64,000 nt of DNA from Deroplatys truncata (lineage: Eukaryota > Arthropoda > Insecta > Mantodea > Mantidae): the NCBI GenBank assembly GCA_030765065.1, contig CM060989.1, forward strand, positions 61,084,001 through 61,148,000. Direction: 5' to 3'. Under the pieces are notes generated by a model that was not told the DNA's origin, did no database searches, and saw only the letters and a list, made by a program, of their open reading frames with translations. Below, one piece after another: positions 25,301 through 39,157 of the stretch. Both the position numbers and the translations under genes were made by a program. How positions within the stretch are numbered: position 1 is the first letter of the stretch; the number at the start of each line of letters is the position of its first letter.

Positions 25301-27989
25301 AGGAGGCGAGAAAAAGGATGTGACTGGAGAGGTGTCCAAGGGAGTGACTGGAGACGAGACCAAGGGAGTGACTGGAGACGAGACCAAGGGAGTCACTGGA
25401 GACGAGACCAAGGGAGTGACTGGTGACGGGACCAAGGGAGTGACAGGAGGCGAGACAACGGGAGTAACTGGAGGCGAGACAAAGGGCGTGACTGGAGGCG
25501 AGACAAAGGGCGTGACTGGAGGCGAGACAAAGGGCGTGACTGGAGGCGAGACAAAGGGAGTGACTGGAGGCGAGACCAAGAGAGTGACTGGTTTCGAGAC
25601 CAAGGGAGTGACTGGAAGCGAGACCAACGGAGTGACTGGAGGCGAGACCAAGGGAATGACTGGAGGCGAGACAAAAGGAGTGACTGGAAGCGAGACCAAG
25701 GGAGTGACTGGAAGCGAGACAAACGGAGTGACTGGAGGCGAGACCAAGGGAATGACTGGAGGCGAGACAAAAGGAGTGACTGGAGGCGTGGCCAAGGGAG
25801 TGACTGGGGGTGAGTTCAAGGGAGTGACTGGAGTCGATACCAAGGGAGTGACTGGAGTCGATACCAAGGCAGTGACTGGAGTCGAGACCAAGGGAGTGAC
25901 TTGAGGTGAGACCAAGGGAGTGACAGGAGGCGAGCCAAAGGGAGTGACTGGAGAGACAAAGGGAATGACTGGAGACGAGACCAAGGGAGTGACTGGAGGC
26001 GAGACGAAGAGAGTGATTGGAGGCGAGTCGAAGGGAGTGACTGCAAGCTAGACCAAGAGAGTGACTGGAGGCGAGACCAAGAGAGTGACAGGAGGCGAGA
26101 CAACGGGAGTGACTGGAGGCGAGACCAAGAGAGTGATTGGAGGCGAGACCAAGGGAGTGACTGCCGGCGAGACAAAGGGAGTTACTGGAGGAGACAAAGG
26201 GAGTGACAGGAGGCGAGACAAAGGGAGTGACAGGAGGCGAGACCAAGGGAGTGACAGGAGGCGAGACCAAGGGAGTGACAGGAGGCGAGACCAAGGGAGT
26301 GACAGGAGGCGAGCCAAAGGGAGTGACTGGAGGCGAGACAAAGGGAGTGACTGGAGGCGAGACCAAGAGAGTGATTGGAGGCGAGACCAAGAAGTGATTG
26401 GAGGCGAGACCAAGGGAGTGACTGCAGGCGAGACAAAGGGAGTTACTGGAGGCGAGACAAAGGGAGTGACAGGAGACGAGACAAAGGGAGTGACAGGAGG
26501 CGAGACCAAGGGAGTGACTGGAGAGGAGTCCAAGGGAGTGACCGGAGGCGAGACCAAGGTAGTGACCGGAGACGAGGCCAAGGGAGTGACTGGAGAGGAG
26601 ATCAAGGGAGTGACTGGGGACGGGACCAAGGGAGTGACAGGAGGCGAGACAAAGGGAGTGACAGGAGGCGAGACAAAGGGAGTGACTGGAGGCGAGACCA
26701 AGGGAGTGACTGGTTTCGAGACCAAGGGAGTGACTGCAAGCGAGACCTAGGGAGTGACTGGTTTCGACACCAAGGGAGTGACTGCAAGCGAGACCAAGGG
26801 AGTGACTGGAGTCGAGACCAAGGGAATGATCTGAGGCGAGACAAAAGGAGTGACTGGAGTCGATACCAAGGGAGTGACTGGAGTCGAGACCAAGAGAGTG
26901 ACTTGAGGCGAGACCAAGGGAGTGACCGGATGTGCGCCAAAGCGAGTGACTGGAGGCGAACAAAGTGAGTGACTTGAGACGAGACCAAGGGAGTGACTGT
27001 AGGCGAGACCAAGAGAGTGATTGGAGGCGAGTCCAAGGGAGTGACTGCAAGCGAGACCAAGAGAGTGACTGGAGGCGAGACCAAGGGAGTGACAGGAGGC
27101 GAGCCAAAGGGAGTGACTGGAGGTGAGACAAAGGGAGTGACTGGAGACGAGACCAAGGGAGTGACAGGAGGCTAGCCAAAGGGAGTGACTGGAGGCGAGA
27201 CAAAGGGAGTGACTGGAGTCGAGACCAAGAGAGTGAGTGGAGACGAGACCAAGAGAGTGACTGGAGGCGAGACCAAGGGAGTGACAGGAAGCGAGACAAA
27301 GGGAGTGACTGGCGGCGATACAAAGGGAGTGACTGGAGGCGAGACAAATGAGTGACAAGAGGCGAGACAAAGGGAGTGACAGGAGGTGAGACCAAGGGTG
27401 TGACTGGAGACGAGACCAAGGGGGTGATTGGAGAGGAGTCCAAGGGAGTGACCGGAGGCGAGACCAAGGGAGTGACTGGAGAGGTGATCAAGGGAGTGAC
27501 TGGAGACGGGACCGAGTGACAGGAGGCGAAACAAAGGGAGTGACTGGAGGCGAGACAAAGGGCGTGACTGGACGCGAGACAAAGGGAGTGACTGGAGGCG
27601 AGACCAAGAGAGTGCCTCGTTTCGAGACCAAGGGAGTGACTGCAAGCGAGACCAAGGGAGTTACTGGAGGCGAGACCAAGGGAGTGACTGGAGGCGAGAC
27701 TAAGAGAGTGACTGCAAGCGAGACCAAGGGAGTGACTGGAGGCGAGACCAAGAGAGTGACTGGAGGCGAGACCAAGAGAGTGACTGGAGGCGAGACCAAG
27801 CGAGTGACTGCAGGTGAGACCAAGGGAGTGACTGCAAGCGAGACCAAGGGAGTGACTGGGTGTGAGACCAGGGAGTGACTGGAGTCGATACCAAGAAAGT
27901 GACTGGAGTCGAGACCAAGAGTGTCTTGAGGCGAGACCAAGGGAGTGACAGGAGGTGCGCCAAAGGTAGTGACTGGAGGCGAACAAAGT
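16391..27989. repeat. Older higher-order repeat copies of the array
   Basis: A block first seen at 16437-16871 recurs at 21290-21724 (offset 4,853) with only a few differences and again, more altered, from about 27360. A second anchor, whose translation starts MREQRSDWRRDLGSAW, occurs at 17949, 22807 and 28911. Segments near 20067-20954 recur at 24106-25000 (offset 4,039-4,063). Copies here are shuffled by internal deletions and gains, so borders are approximate. Confidence 0.75.
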
Positions 27990-30900
27990 GAGTGACTTGA
28001 GACGACACCAAGGGAGTGACTGGAGGCAAGACCAAGAGAGTGATTGGAGGCGAGTCCAAGGGAGTGACTGCAAGCGAGACCAAGAGAGTGACTGGAGGCG
28101 TGAAAAAGGGAGTGACTGGAGACGAGACCAAGGGAGTGACAGGAGGCGAGACAAAGGGAGTGACAGGAGACGAGACCAAGGGAGTGACTGGAGGCGAGAC
28201 CAAGAGAGTGACTGGAGGCGAGACCAAGAGAGTGACTGGAGGCGAGAACAACAATGTGACTGGAGGCGAGACCAAGAGAGTGACTGCAGGCGAGACCAAG
28301 GGAGTGACTGCAAGCGAGACCAAGGGAGTGACAGGACGCGAGACAAAGGGAGTGACTGGAGGCTAGACAAAGGGAGTGACAGGAGTCGAGAAAAAGGGAG
28401 TGAACGGAAGATAGACCAAGGATGTGACTGGAGACGAGACCAAGGGAGTGACTGGAGAGGAGTCCAAGGGGGTGACCGGAGGCGAGAAAAAGGGAGTGAC
28501 TGCAGACGAGACCAAGGGAGTGACTGGAGACGGGACCAATGGAGTGACAGGAGGCGAGACAACGGGAGTGACTGGAGGCGAGACAAAGGGCGTGACTGGA
28601 GGCGAGAAAAAGGGAGTGGCTTGAGGCGAGACCAAGAGAGTGACTGGTTTCGAGACCAAGGGAGTGACTGCAAGCGAGACCAAGGGAGTGACTGGAGGCG
28701 AGACCAAGGGAGTGACTGGAGGCGAAACTAAGAGACTGACAGCAAGCGAGACTAAGGGAGTGACTGGAGAGAAAAACAAGGGAGTGACTGGAGACAAGAC
28801 CAAGGGAGTGACTGTAGACGAGACCAAGGGAGTGACCGGAGTCGATACCAAGGGAGTGACTGGAGTCGATACCAAGGGAGTGACAGGAGGCGAGACCAAG
28901 GGAGTGACTGTTGCGAGAACAACGGAGCGACTGGAGGCGAGACCTAGGGAGTGCCTGGATGCGAAACCAAGGTAGCGATTGGAGGCGACACAAAGGGAGT
29001 GACTGTACGCGAGACCAAGTGAGTGACTGGAGGCGTGACCAAGGGAGTGACTGGAGGCGAGACCATGGGAGTGACAGGAGGCGAGACAAAGGGAGTTTCT
29101 GGAGGCGACACCAAGAGAGTGACTGAAGGCGAGACCAAGAGAGTGACTGGAGGCGAGACAAAGGGGGTGACAGGAGGCGAGACAGAGGGATTGACTGGAG
29201 GCGTGGTCAAGGGAGTGACTGGAGGCTTGATCAAGGGAGTGACTGGAGACGAGACCAACGGAGTGACTGGAGAGGAGACCAAGGGAGTGTCTGCATACGA
29301 GACCAAGGGAGTGAGGAGTCGAAACCAAGGGAAAGACTGAAGTCGAAACCAAGGGAGGACTGGAGGCGAGACAAAGGGAGTGCCTGGAGCGACAAGGAGA
29401 TGCCTGGAGGTGATAACAAGGGAGTGACTGGAGGCGACAGCAAGGGAATGACTGGAGACGAGACCAAGGGAGTGACTGGAGGCGAGACCAAGGGAGTGAC
29501 TGGAGACGAGACTAAGTGAGTGAGTGGAGACGAGACAAAGGGGGTAATTAAAGGCGAGACCAAGGGAGTGACAGGAGACTAGACAAAGGGAGTGACTAGT
29601 GTCAATAGCAAGGGAGTGACTGGAGGCGAGACCAAGAGAGTGACTGGTTTCGAGACCAAGGGAGTGACTGCAAGCGATACCAAGGGAGTGACTGGAGGCG
29701 AAACTAAGAGAGTGACTGGAGACAAGTCCAAGGGAGTGACTGGAGACGAGACCAAGGGAGTGACAGGAGGCGAGACCAAGGGAGTGACTGCTGCGAGAAC
29801 AAGGGAGCGACTGGAGGCGAGACCTAGGGAGTGCCTGGAAGCGAAACCAAGGGAGCGATTGGAGGCGACACAAAGGGAGTCACTGTACGCGAGACCAAGT
29901 GAGTGACTGGAAGCGTGACCAAGGGAGTGACTGGAGGGGAGACCATGGGAGTGACAGGAGGCGAGACAATGGGAGTTTCTGGAGGCGACACCAAGAGAGT
30001 GACTGAAGGCGAGACTAAGAGAGTGACTGGAGGCGAGACAGAGGGATTGACTGGAGGCGTGGTCTAGGGAGTGACTGGAGGCGTGATCAAGGGACTGACT
30101 GAGATGAGACCAAGGGAGTGACTGGAGTCGAAACCAAGTCAAAGACTGAAGTCGAAACCAAGGGAGGACTGGAGGCGAGACAAAGGGAGTGCCTGGAGCG
30201 ACACCGAGGTGACTGGAGGTGATACCAAGGGAGTGACTGTAGGCGAGAGCAAGGGAATGACTGGAGACGAGACCAAGGGAGTGACTGGAGACGGGACCAA
30301 GGGAGTGACTGGAGACGAGACTAAGTGAGTGAGTGGTGACGAGACAAAGGGGGTAATTAAAGGCGAGACCAAGGGAGTGACAGGAAACTAGACAAAGGGA
30401 GTGACTAGTGTCAATAGCAAGGGAGTGACTGGAGTCGAGACCAAGAGTGTAACTGCAAGGGAGTGACTGGAGGCGAGAACCAGGGAGTGACTGGAGGCGA
30501 GAACCAGGGAGTGACTGGAGGCGAGAACCAGGGAGTGACCGGACGCGAGACCAAGTGTGTGACTGGAGGCGAGACCAAGGGAGTGACTGGAAGCGAGATC
30601 AAGGGAGTGACTGGAAGTGAGATCAGGGAGTGACTGGATACGAGAACAAGGGAGTGACTGGAGGCGAGACCAAGGGAGTGACTGCAAGCGAGACCAAGGG
30701 AGTGACAGGAAGCGAGACCAAGGGAGTGACAGGAAGCGAGACAAAGGGAGTGAGTGAAAGCTAGACAAAGGGAGTGACAGGAGGCGAGAAAAAGGATGTG
30801 ACTGGAGAGGTGTCCAAGGGAGTGACTGGAGACGAGACCAAGGGAGTGACTGGAGACGAGACCAAGGGAGTCACTGGAGACGAGACCAAGGGAGTGACTG

Positions 30901-33713
30901 GTGACGGGACCAAGGGAGTGACAGGAGGCGAGACAACGGGAGTAACTGGAGGCGAGACAAAGGGCGTGACTGGAGGCGAGACAAAGGGCGTGACTGGAGG
31001 CGAGACAAAGGGAGTGACTGGAGGCGAGACCAAGAGAGTGACTGGTTTCGAGACCAAGGGAGTGACTGGAAGCGAGACCAACGGAGTGACTGGAGGCGAG
31101 ACCAAGGGAATGACTGGAGGCGAGACAAAAGGAGTGACTGGAAGCGAGACCAAGGGAGTGACTGGAAGCGAGACAAACGGAGTGACTGGAGGCGAGACCA
31201 AGGGAATGACTGGAGGCGAGACAAAAGGAGTGACTGGAGGCGTGGCCAAGGGAGTGACTGGGGGTGAGTTCAAGGGAGTGACTGGAGTCGATACCAAGGG
31301 AGTGACTGGAGTCGATACCAAGGCAGTGACTGGAGTCGAGACCAAGGGAGTGACTTGAGGTGAGACCAAGGGAGTGACAGGAGGCGAGCCAAAGGGAGTG
31401 ACTGGAGAGACAAAGGGAATGACTGGAGACGAGACCAAGGGAGTGACTGGAGGCGAGACGAAGAGAGTGATTGGAGGCGAGTCGAAGGGATTGACTGCAA
31501 GCTAGACCAAGAGAGTGACTGGAGGCGAGACCAAGAGAGTGACAGGAGGCGAGCCAAAGGGAGTGACTGGAGGCGAGACAACGGGAGTGACTGGAGGCGA
31601 GACCAAGAGAGTGATTGGAGGCGAGACCAAGGGAGTGACTGCCGGCGAGACAAAGGGAGTTACTGGAGGAGACAAAGGGAGTGACAGGAGGCGAGACAAA
31701 GGGAGTGACAGGAGGCGAGACCAAGGGAGTGACAGGAGGCGAGACCAAGGGAGCGACAGGAGGCGAGCCAAAGGGAGTGACTGGAGGCGAGACAAAGGGA
31801 GTGACTGGAGGCGAGACCAAGAGAGTGATTGGAGGCGAGACCAAGAGAGCGATTGGAGGCGAGACCAAGGGAGTGACTGCAGGCGTGACAAAGGGAGTTA
31901 CTGGAGGCGAGACAAAGGGAGTGACAGGAGATGAGACAAAGGGAGTGACAGGAGGCGAGACCAAGGGAGTGACTGGAGAGGAGTCCAAGGGAGTGACCGG
32001 AGGCGAGACCAAGGTAGTGACCGGAGACGAGGCCAAGGGAGTGACTGGAGAGGAGATCAAGGGAGTGACTGGGGACGGGACCAAGGGAGTGACAGGAGGC
32101 GAGACAAAGGGAGTGACAGGAGGCGAGACAAAGGGAGTGACTGGAGGCGAGACCAAGGGAGTGACTGGTTTCGAGACCAAGGGAGTGACTGGTTTCGAGA
32201 CCAAGGGAGTGACTGCAAGCGAGACCAAGGGAGTGACTGGAGTCGAGACCAAGGGAGTGACTGGAGGCGGGACCAAGAGAGTGACTGCAAGCGAGACCAA
32301 GGGAGTGACTGGAGACGAAACCAAGGGAGTGACTGGAGGTGCGCCAAAGGTAGTGACTGGAGGCGAACAAAGTGAGTGACTTTAGACGAGACCAAGGGAG
32401 TGACTGGAGGCAAGACCAAGAGAGTGATTGGAGGCGAGTCCAAGGGAGTGACTGCAAGCGAGACCAAGAGAGTGACTGCCGGCGAGACAAAGGGAGTTAC
32501 TGGAGGAGACAAAGGGAGTGACAGGAGGCGACACAAAGGGAGTGACAGGAGGCGAGACCAAGGGAGTGACTGGATAGGAGTCCAAGGGAGTGACCGGAGG
32601 CGAGACCAAGGTAGTGACCGGAGACGAGGCCAAGGGAGTGACAGGAGAGGAGATCAAGGGAGTGACTGGAGACGGGACCAAGGGAGTGACAGGAGGCGAG
32701 ACAAAGGGAGTGACTGGAGGCGAGACAAAGGGCGTGACTGGAGGCGAGACAAAGGGAGTGACTGGAGGCGAGACCAAGGGAGTGTCTGGTTTCGAGACCA
32801 AGGGAGTGTCTGGTTTCGAGACCAAGGGAGTGACTGCAAGCGAGACCAAGGGAGTGACTGGAGAGGAGACCAAGGGAGTGACTGGAGAGGAGACCAAGGG
32901 AGTGACTGGAGACGAGACCAAGGGAGTGACTGGAGTTGATACCAAGGGAGTGACAGGAGGCGAGACCAAGGGAGTGACTGGAGGCGAGATAAAGGAAGTG
33001 ACAGGAGGGGAGACAACGGGAGTTACAGGAGGAGATCAATGGAGTGACTGGAGACGGGACCAAGGGAGTGACTGGAGGCGAGACCAAGGGAGTCACTGGA
33101 TACGAGACCAAGGGGGTGACTAGTTTCGAGACCAAGGGAGTGAATGGAGGCGAGACCAAGGGAGTGAATGGATGCGATTCCAAGGGAGTGACCGGAGGCG
33201 AGACCAAGGGAGCGAATGGAGAGGAGACCAAGGGAGTGACTGGAAGCGTGACCAAGGGAGTGATTGGATACGAGACCAAGGCAGTGACTGGATACGAGAC
33301 CAAGGCAGTGACTGGATTCGATACCAAGGGAGTGACTGGAGTCGATACCAAGGGAGTGACTGGAGGCGAGACTAAGAGAGTGACTGGATGCGAGACCAAG
33401 GGAGTGACTGCAAGCGAGACCAAGGGAGTGACTGGAGACGGATCCAAGGGAGTGACTGGAGACGAGACAATGAGAGTGACAGGAGGCGAGACAAAGGGAG
33501 TGACAGGAGTTGAGACCAAGGGATAGACTGGAGGCGAGATAAAGGGAGTGACTGGACGCGAGACCAAGGGAGTGCCTGGACGCGAGACCAAGGGAGTGCC
33601 TGGACGCGAGATCAAGGGAGTGACTGGAGTCGAGACCAAGGGAGTGACTGGAGTCGAGACCAAGGGAGTGACTGGAGGCGAGACCAAGAGAGTAAATGGA
33701 AGCGATACCAGGG
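27990..33713. repeat. Higher-order repeat copy A (5.72 kb)
   Basis: This block is repeated directly downstream as 33714-39157. Matching landmarks keep a constant offset of 5,724 from 28016/33740 to 30139/35863, then 5,437 from 31270/36707 to 33526/38963. Translated frames across the two copies are identical over hundreds of codons apart from isolated changes, so the duplication is recent relative to unit divergence. Confidence 0.9.
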
Positions 33714-36700
33714 GAGTGACTTGAGACGACACCAAGGGAGTGACTGGAGGCAAGACCAAGAGAGTGATTGGAGGCGAGTCCAAGGGAGTGACTGCAAGCG
33801 AGACCAAGAGAGTGACTGGAGGCGTGAAAAAGGGAGTGACTGGAGACGAGACCAAGGGAGTGACAGGAGGCGAGACAAAGGGAGTGACAGGAGACGAGAC
33901 CAAGGGAGTGACTGGAGGCGAGACCAAGAGAGTGACTGGAGGCGAGACCAAGAGAGTGACTGGAGGCGAGAACAACAATGTGACTGGAGGCGAGACCAAG
34001 AGAGTGACTGCAGGCGAGACCAAGGGAGTGACTGCAAGCGAGACCAAGGGAGTGACAGGACGCGAGACAAAGGGAGTGACTGGAGGCTAGACAAAGGGAG
34101 TGACAGGAGTCGAGAAAAAGGGAGTGAACGGAAGATAGACCAAGGATGTGACTGGAGACGAGACCAAGGGAGTGACTGGAGAGGAGTCCAAGGGGGTGAC
34201 CGGAGGCGAGAAAAAGGGAGTGACTGCAGACGAGACCAAGGGAGTGACTGGAGACGGGACCAATGGAGTGACAGGAGGCGAGACAACGGGAGTGACTGGA
34301 GGCGAGACAAAGGGCGTGACTGGAGGCGAGAAAAAGGGAGTGGCTTGAGGCGAGACCAAGAGAGTGACTGGTTTCGAGACCAAGGGAGTGACTGCAAGCG
34401 AGACCAAGGGAGTGACTGGAGGCGAGACCAAGGGAGTGACTGGAGGCGAAACTAAGAGACTGACAGCAAGCGAGACTAAGGGAGTGACTGGAGAGAAAAA
34501 CAAGGGAGTGACTGGAGACAAGACCAAGGGAGTGACTGTAGACGAGACCAAGGGAGTGACCGGAGTCGATACCAAGGGAGTGACTGGAGTCGATACCAAG
34601 GGAGTGACAGGAGGCGAGACCAAGGGAGTGACTGTTGCGAGAACAACGGAGCGACTGGAGGCGAGACCTAGGGAGTGCCTGGATGCGAAACCAAGGTAGC
34701 GATTGGAGGCGACACAAAGGGAGTGACTGTACGCGAGACCAAGTGAGTGACTGGAGGCGTGACCAAGGGAGTGACTGGAGGCGAGACCATGGGAGTGACA
34801 GGAGGCGAGACAAAGGGAGTTTCTGGAGGCGACACCAAGAGAGTGACTGAAGGCGAGACCAAGAGAGTGACTGGAGGCGAGACAAAGGGGGTGACAGGAG
34901 GCGAGACAGAGGGATTGACTGGAGGCGTGGTCAAGGGAGTGACTGGAGGCTTGATCAAGGGAGTGACTGGAGACGAGACCAACGGAGTGACTGGAGAGGA
35001 GACCAAGGGAGTGTCTGCATACGAGACCAAGGGAGTGAGGAGTCGAAACCAAGGGAAAGACTGAAGTCGAAACCAAGGGAGGACTGGAGGCGAGACAAAG
35101 GGAGTGCCTGGAGCGACAAGGAGGTGCCTGGAGGTGATAACAAGGGAGTGACTGGAGGCGACAGCAAGGGAATGACTGGAGACGAGACCAAGGGAGTGAC
35201 TGGAGGCGAGACCAAGGGAGTGACTGGAGACGAGACTAAGTGAGTGAGTGGAGACGAGACAAAGGGGGTAATTAAAGGCGAGACCAAGGGAGTGACAGGA
35301 GACTAGACAAAGGGAGTGACTAGTGTCAATAGCAAGGGAGTGACTGGAGGCGAGACCAAGAGAGTGACTGGTTTCGAGACCAAGGGAGTGACTGCAAGCG
35401 ATACCAAGGGAGTGACTGGAGGCGAAACTAAGAGAGTGACTGGAGACAAGTCCAAGGGAGTGACTGGAGACGAGACCAAGGGAGTGACAGGAGGCGAGAC
35501 CAAGGGAGTGACTGCTGCGAGAACAAGGGAGCGACTGGAGGCGAGACCTAGGGAGTGCCTGGAAGCGAAACCAAGGGAGCGATTGGAGGCGACACAAAGG
35601 GAGTCACTGTACGCGAGACCAAGTGAGTGACTGGAAGCGTGACCAAGGGAGTGACTGGAGGGGAGACCATGGGAGTGACAGGAGGCGAGACAATGGGAGT
35701 TTCTGGAGGCGACACCAAGAGAGTGACTGAAGGCGAGACTAAGAGAGTGACTGGAGGCGAGACAGAGGGATTGACTGGAGGCGTGGTCTAGGGAGTGACT
35801 GGAGGCGTGATCAAGGGACTGACTGAGATGAGACCAAGGGAGTGACTGGAGTCGAAACCAAGTCAAAGACTGAAGTCGAAACCAAGGGAGGACTGGAGGC
35901 GAGACAAAGGGAGTGCCTGGAGCGACACCGAGGTGACTGGAGGTGATACCAAGGGAGTGACTGTAGGCGAGAGCAAGGGAATGACTGGAGACGAGACCAA
36001 GGGAGTGACTGGAGACGGGACCAAGGGAGTGACTGGAGACGAGACTAAGTGAGTGAGTGGTGACGAGACAAAGGGGGTAATTAAAGGCGAGACCAAGGGA
36101 GTGACAGGAAACTAGACAAAGGGAGTGACTAGTGTCAATAGCAAGGGAGTGACTGGAGTCGAGACCAAGAGTGTAACTGCAAGGGAGTGACTGGAGGCGA
36201 GAACCAGGGAGTGACTGGAGGCGAGAACCAGGGAGTGACTGGAGGCGAGAACCAGGGAGTGACCGGACGCGAGACCAAGTGTGTGACTGGAGGCGAGACC
36301 AAGGGAGTGACTGGTGACGGGACCAAGGGAGTGACAGGAGGCGAGACAACGGGAGTAACTGGAGGCGAGACAAAGGGCGTGACTGGAGGCGAGACAAAGG
36401 GCGTGACTGGAGGCGAGACAAAGGGCGTGACTGGAGGCGAGACAAAGGGAGTGACTGGAGGCGAGACCAAGAGAGTGACTGGTTTCGAGACCAAGGGAGT
36501 GACTGGAAGCGAGACCAACGGAGTGACTGGAGGCGAGACCAAGGGAATGACTGGAGGCGAGACAAAAGGAGTGACTGGAAGCGAGACCAAGGGAGTGACT
36601 GGAAGCGAGACAAACGGAGTGACTGGAGGCGAGACCAAGGGAATGACTGGAGGCGAGACAAAAGGAGTGACTGGAGGCGTGGCCAAGGGAGTGACTGGGG

Positions 36701-39157
36701 GTGAGTTCAAGGGAGTGACTGGAGTCGATACCAAGGGAGTGACTGGAGTCGATACCAAGGCAGTGACTGGAGTCGAGACCAAGGGAGTGACTTGAGGTGA
36801 GACCAAGGGAGTGACAGGAGGCGAGCCAAAGGGAGTGACTGGAGAGACAAAGGGAATGACTGGAGACGAGACCAAGGGAGTGACTGGAGGCGAGACGAAG
36901 AGAGTGATTGGAGGCGAGTCGAAGGGATTGACTGCAAGCTAGACCAAGAGAGTGACTGGAGGCGAGACCAAGAGAGTGACAGGAGGCGAGCCAAAGGGAG
37001 TGACTGGAGGCGAGACAACGGGAGTGACTGGAGGCGAGACCAAGAGAGTGATTGGAGGCGAGACCAAGGGAGTGACTGCCGGCGAGACAAAGGGAGTTAC
37101 TGGAGGAGACAAAGGGAGTGACAGGAGGCGAGACAAAGGGAGTGACAGGAGGCGAGACCAAGGGAGTGACAGGAGGCGAGACCAAGGGAGCGACAGGAGG
37201 CGAGCCAAAGGGAGTGACTGGAGGCGAGACAAAGGGAGTGACTGGAGGCGAGACCAAGAGAGTGATTGGAGGCGAGACCAAGAGAGCGATTGGAGGCGAG
37301 ACCAAGGGAGTGACTGCAGGCGTGACAAAGGGAGTTACTGGAGGCGAGACAAAGGGAGTGACAGGAGATGAGACAAAGGGAGTGACAGGAGGCGAGACCA
37401 AGGGAGTGACTGGAGAGGAGTCCAAGGGAGTGACCGGAGGCGAGACCAAGGTAGTGACCGGAGACGAGGCCAAGGGAGTGACTGGAGAGGAGATCAAGGG
37501 AGTGACTGGGGACGGGACCAAGGGAGTGACAGGAGGCGAGACAAAGGGAGTGACAGGAGGCGAGACAAAGGGAGTGACTGGAGGCGAGACCAAGGGAGTG
37601 ACTGGTTTCGAGACCAAGGGAGTGACTGGTTTCGAGACCAAGGGAGTGACTGCAAGCGAGACCAAGGGAGTGACTGGAGTCGAGACCAAGGGAGTGACTG
37701 GAGGCGGGACCAAGAGAGTGACTGCAAGCGAGACCAAGGGAGTGACTGGAGACGAAACCAAGGGAGTGACTGGAGGTGCGCCAAAGGTAGTGACTGGAGG
37801 CGAACAAAGTGAGTGACTTTAGACGAGACCAAGGGAGTGACTGGAGGCAAGACCAAGAGAGTGATTGGAGGCGAGTCCAAGGGAGTGACTGCAAGCGAGA
37901 CCAAGAGAGTGACTGCCGGCGAGACAAAGGGAGTTACTGGAGGAGACAAAGGGAGTGACAGGAGGCGACACAAAGGGAGTGACAGGAGGCGAGACCAAGG
38001 GAGTGACTGGATAGGAGTCCAAGGGAGTGACCGGAGGCGAGACCAAGGTAGTGACCGGAGACGAGGCCAAGGGAGTGACAGGAGAGGAGATCAAGGGAGT
38101 GACTGGAGACGGGACCAAGGGAGTGACAGGAGGCGAGACAAAGGGAGTGACTGGAGGCGAGACAAAGGGCGTGACTGGAGGCGAGACAAAGGGAGTGACT
38201 GGAGGCGAGACCAAGGGAGTGTCTGGTTTCGAGACCAAGGGAGTGTCTGGTTTCGAGACCAAGGGAGTGACTGCAAGCGAGACCAAGGGAGTGACTGGAG
38301 AGGAGACCAAGGGAGTGACTGGAGAGGAGACCAAGGGAGTGACTGGAGACGAGACCAAGGGAGTGACTGGAGTTGATACCAAGGGAGTGACAGGAGGCGA
38401 GACCAAGGGAGTGACTGGAGGCGAGATAAAGGAAGTGACAGGAGGGGAGACAACGGGAGTTACAGGAGGAGATCAATGGAGTGACTGGAGACGGGACCAA
38501 GGGAGTGACTGGAGGCGAGACCAAGGGAGTCACTGGATACGAGACCAAGGGGGTGACTAGTTTCGAGACCAAGGGAGTGAATGGAGGCGAGACCAAGGGA
38601 GTGAATGGATGCGATTCCAAGGGAGTGACCGGAGGCGAGACCAAGGGAGCGAATGGAGAGGAGACCAAGGGAGTGACTGGAAGCGTGACCAAGGGAGTGA
38701 TTGGATACGAGACCAAGGCAGTGACTGGATACGAGACCAAGGCAGTGACTGGATTCGATACCAAGGGAGTGACTGGAGTCGATACCAAGGGAGTGACTGG
38801 AGGCGAGACTAAGAGAGTGACTGGATGCGAGACCAAGGGAGTGACTGCAAGCGAGACCAAGGGAGTGACTGGAGACGGATCCAAGGGAGTGACTGGAGAC
38901 GAGACAATGAGAGTGACAGGAGGCGAGACAAAGGGAGTGACAGGAGTTGAGACCAAGGGATAGACTGGAGGCGAGATAAAGGGAGTGACTGGACGCGAGA
39001 CCAAGGGAGTGCCTGGACGCGAGACCAAGGGAGTGCCTGGACGCGAGATCAAGGGAGTGACTGGAGTCGAGACCAAGGGAGTGACTGGAGTCGAGACCAA
39101 GGGAGTGACTGGAGGCGAGACCAAGAGAGTAAATGGAAGCGATACCAGGGGAGTGAC
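33714..39157. repeat. Higher-order repeat copy B (5.44 kb)
   Basis: Direct tandem copy of 27990-33713. It lacks a net 287 bases (close to 12 units) around 36290-36420, where copy A has extra units at about 30585-30900; one extra unit has been gained nearby. The A/B junction near 33713 joins GCGATACCAGGGGAGTGAC to TTGAGACGACACC, whereas the second occurrence of the first word (39139-39157) continues into ordinary units. Confidence 0.9.

Noticed and set aside
23499-28673. A 1,724-codon repetitive protein gene (silk-, mucin- or antifreeze-like)
   Set aside because: Period divisible by three and a stop-free unit predict such ORFs by chance. Frames drift between three octapeptides and equally long ORFs exist on the other strand; no signal peptide, introns or promoter.
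16437-38963. Plus-strand Gly/Thr/Glu/Lys repeat ORFs
   Set aside because: Same artefact of the 24-bp unit; each ends wherever an indel or the minus-frame TGA appears.
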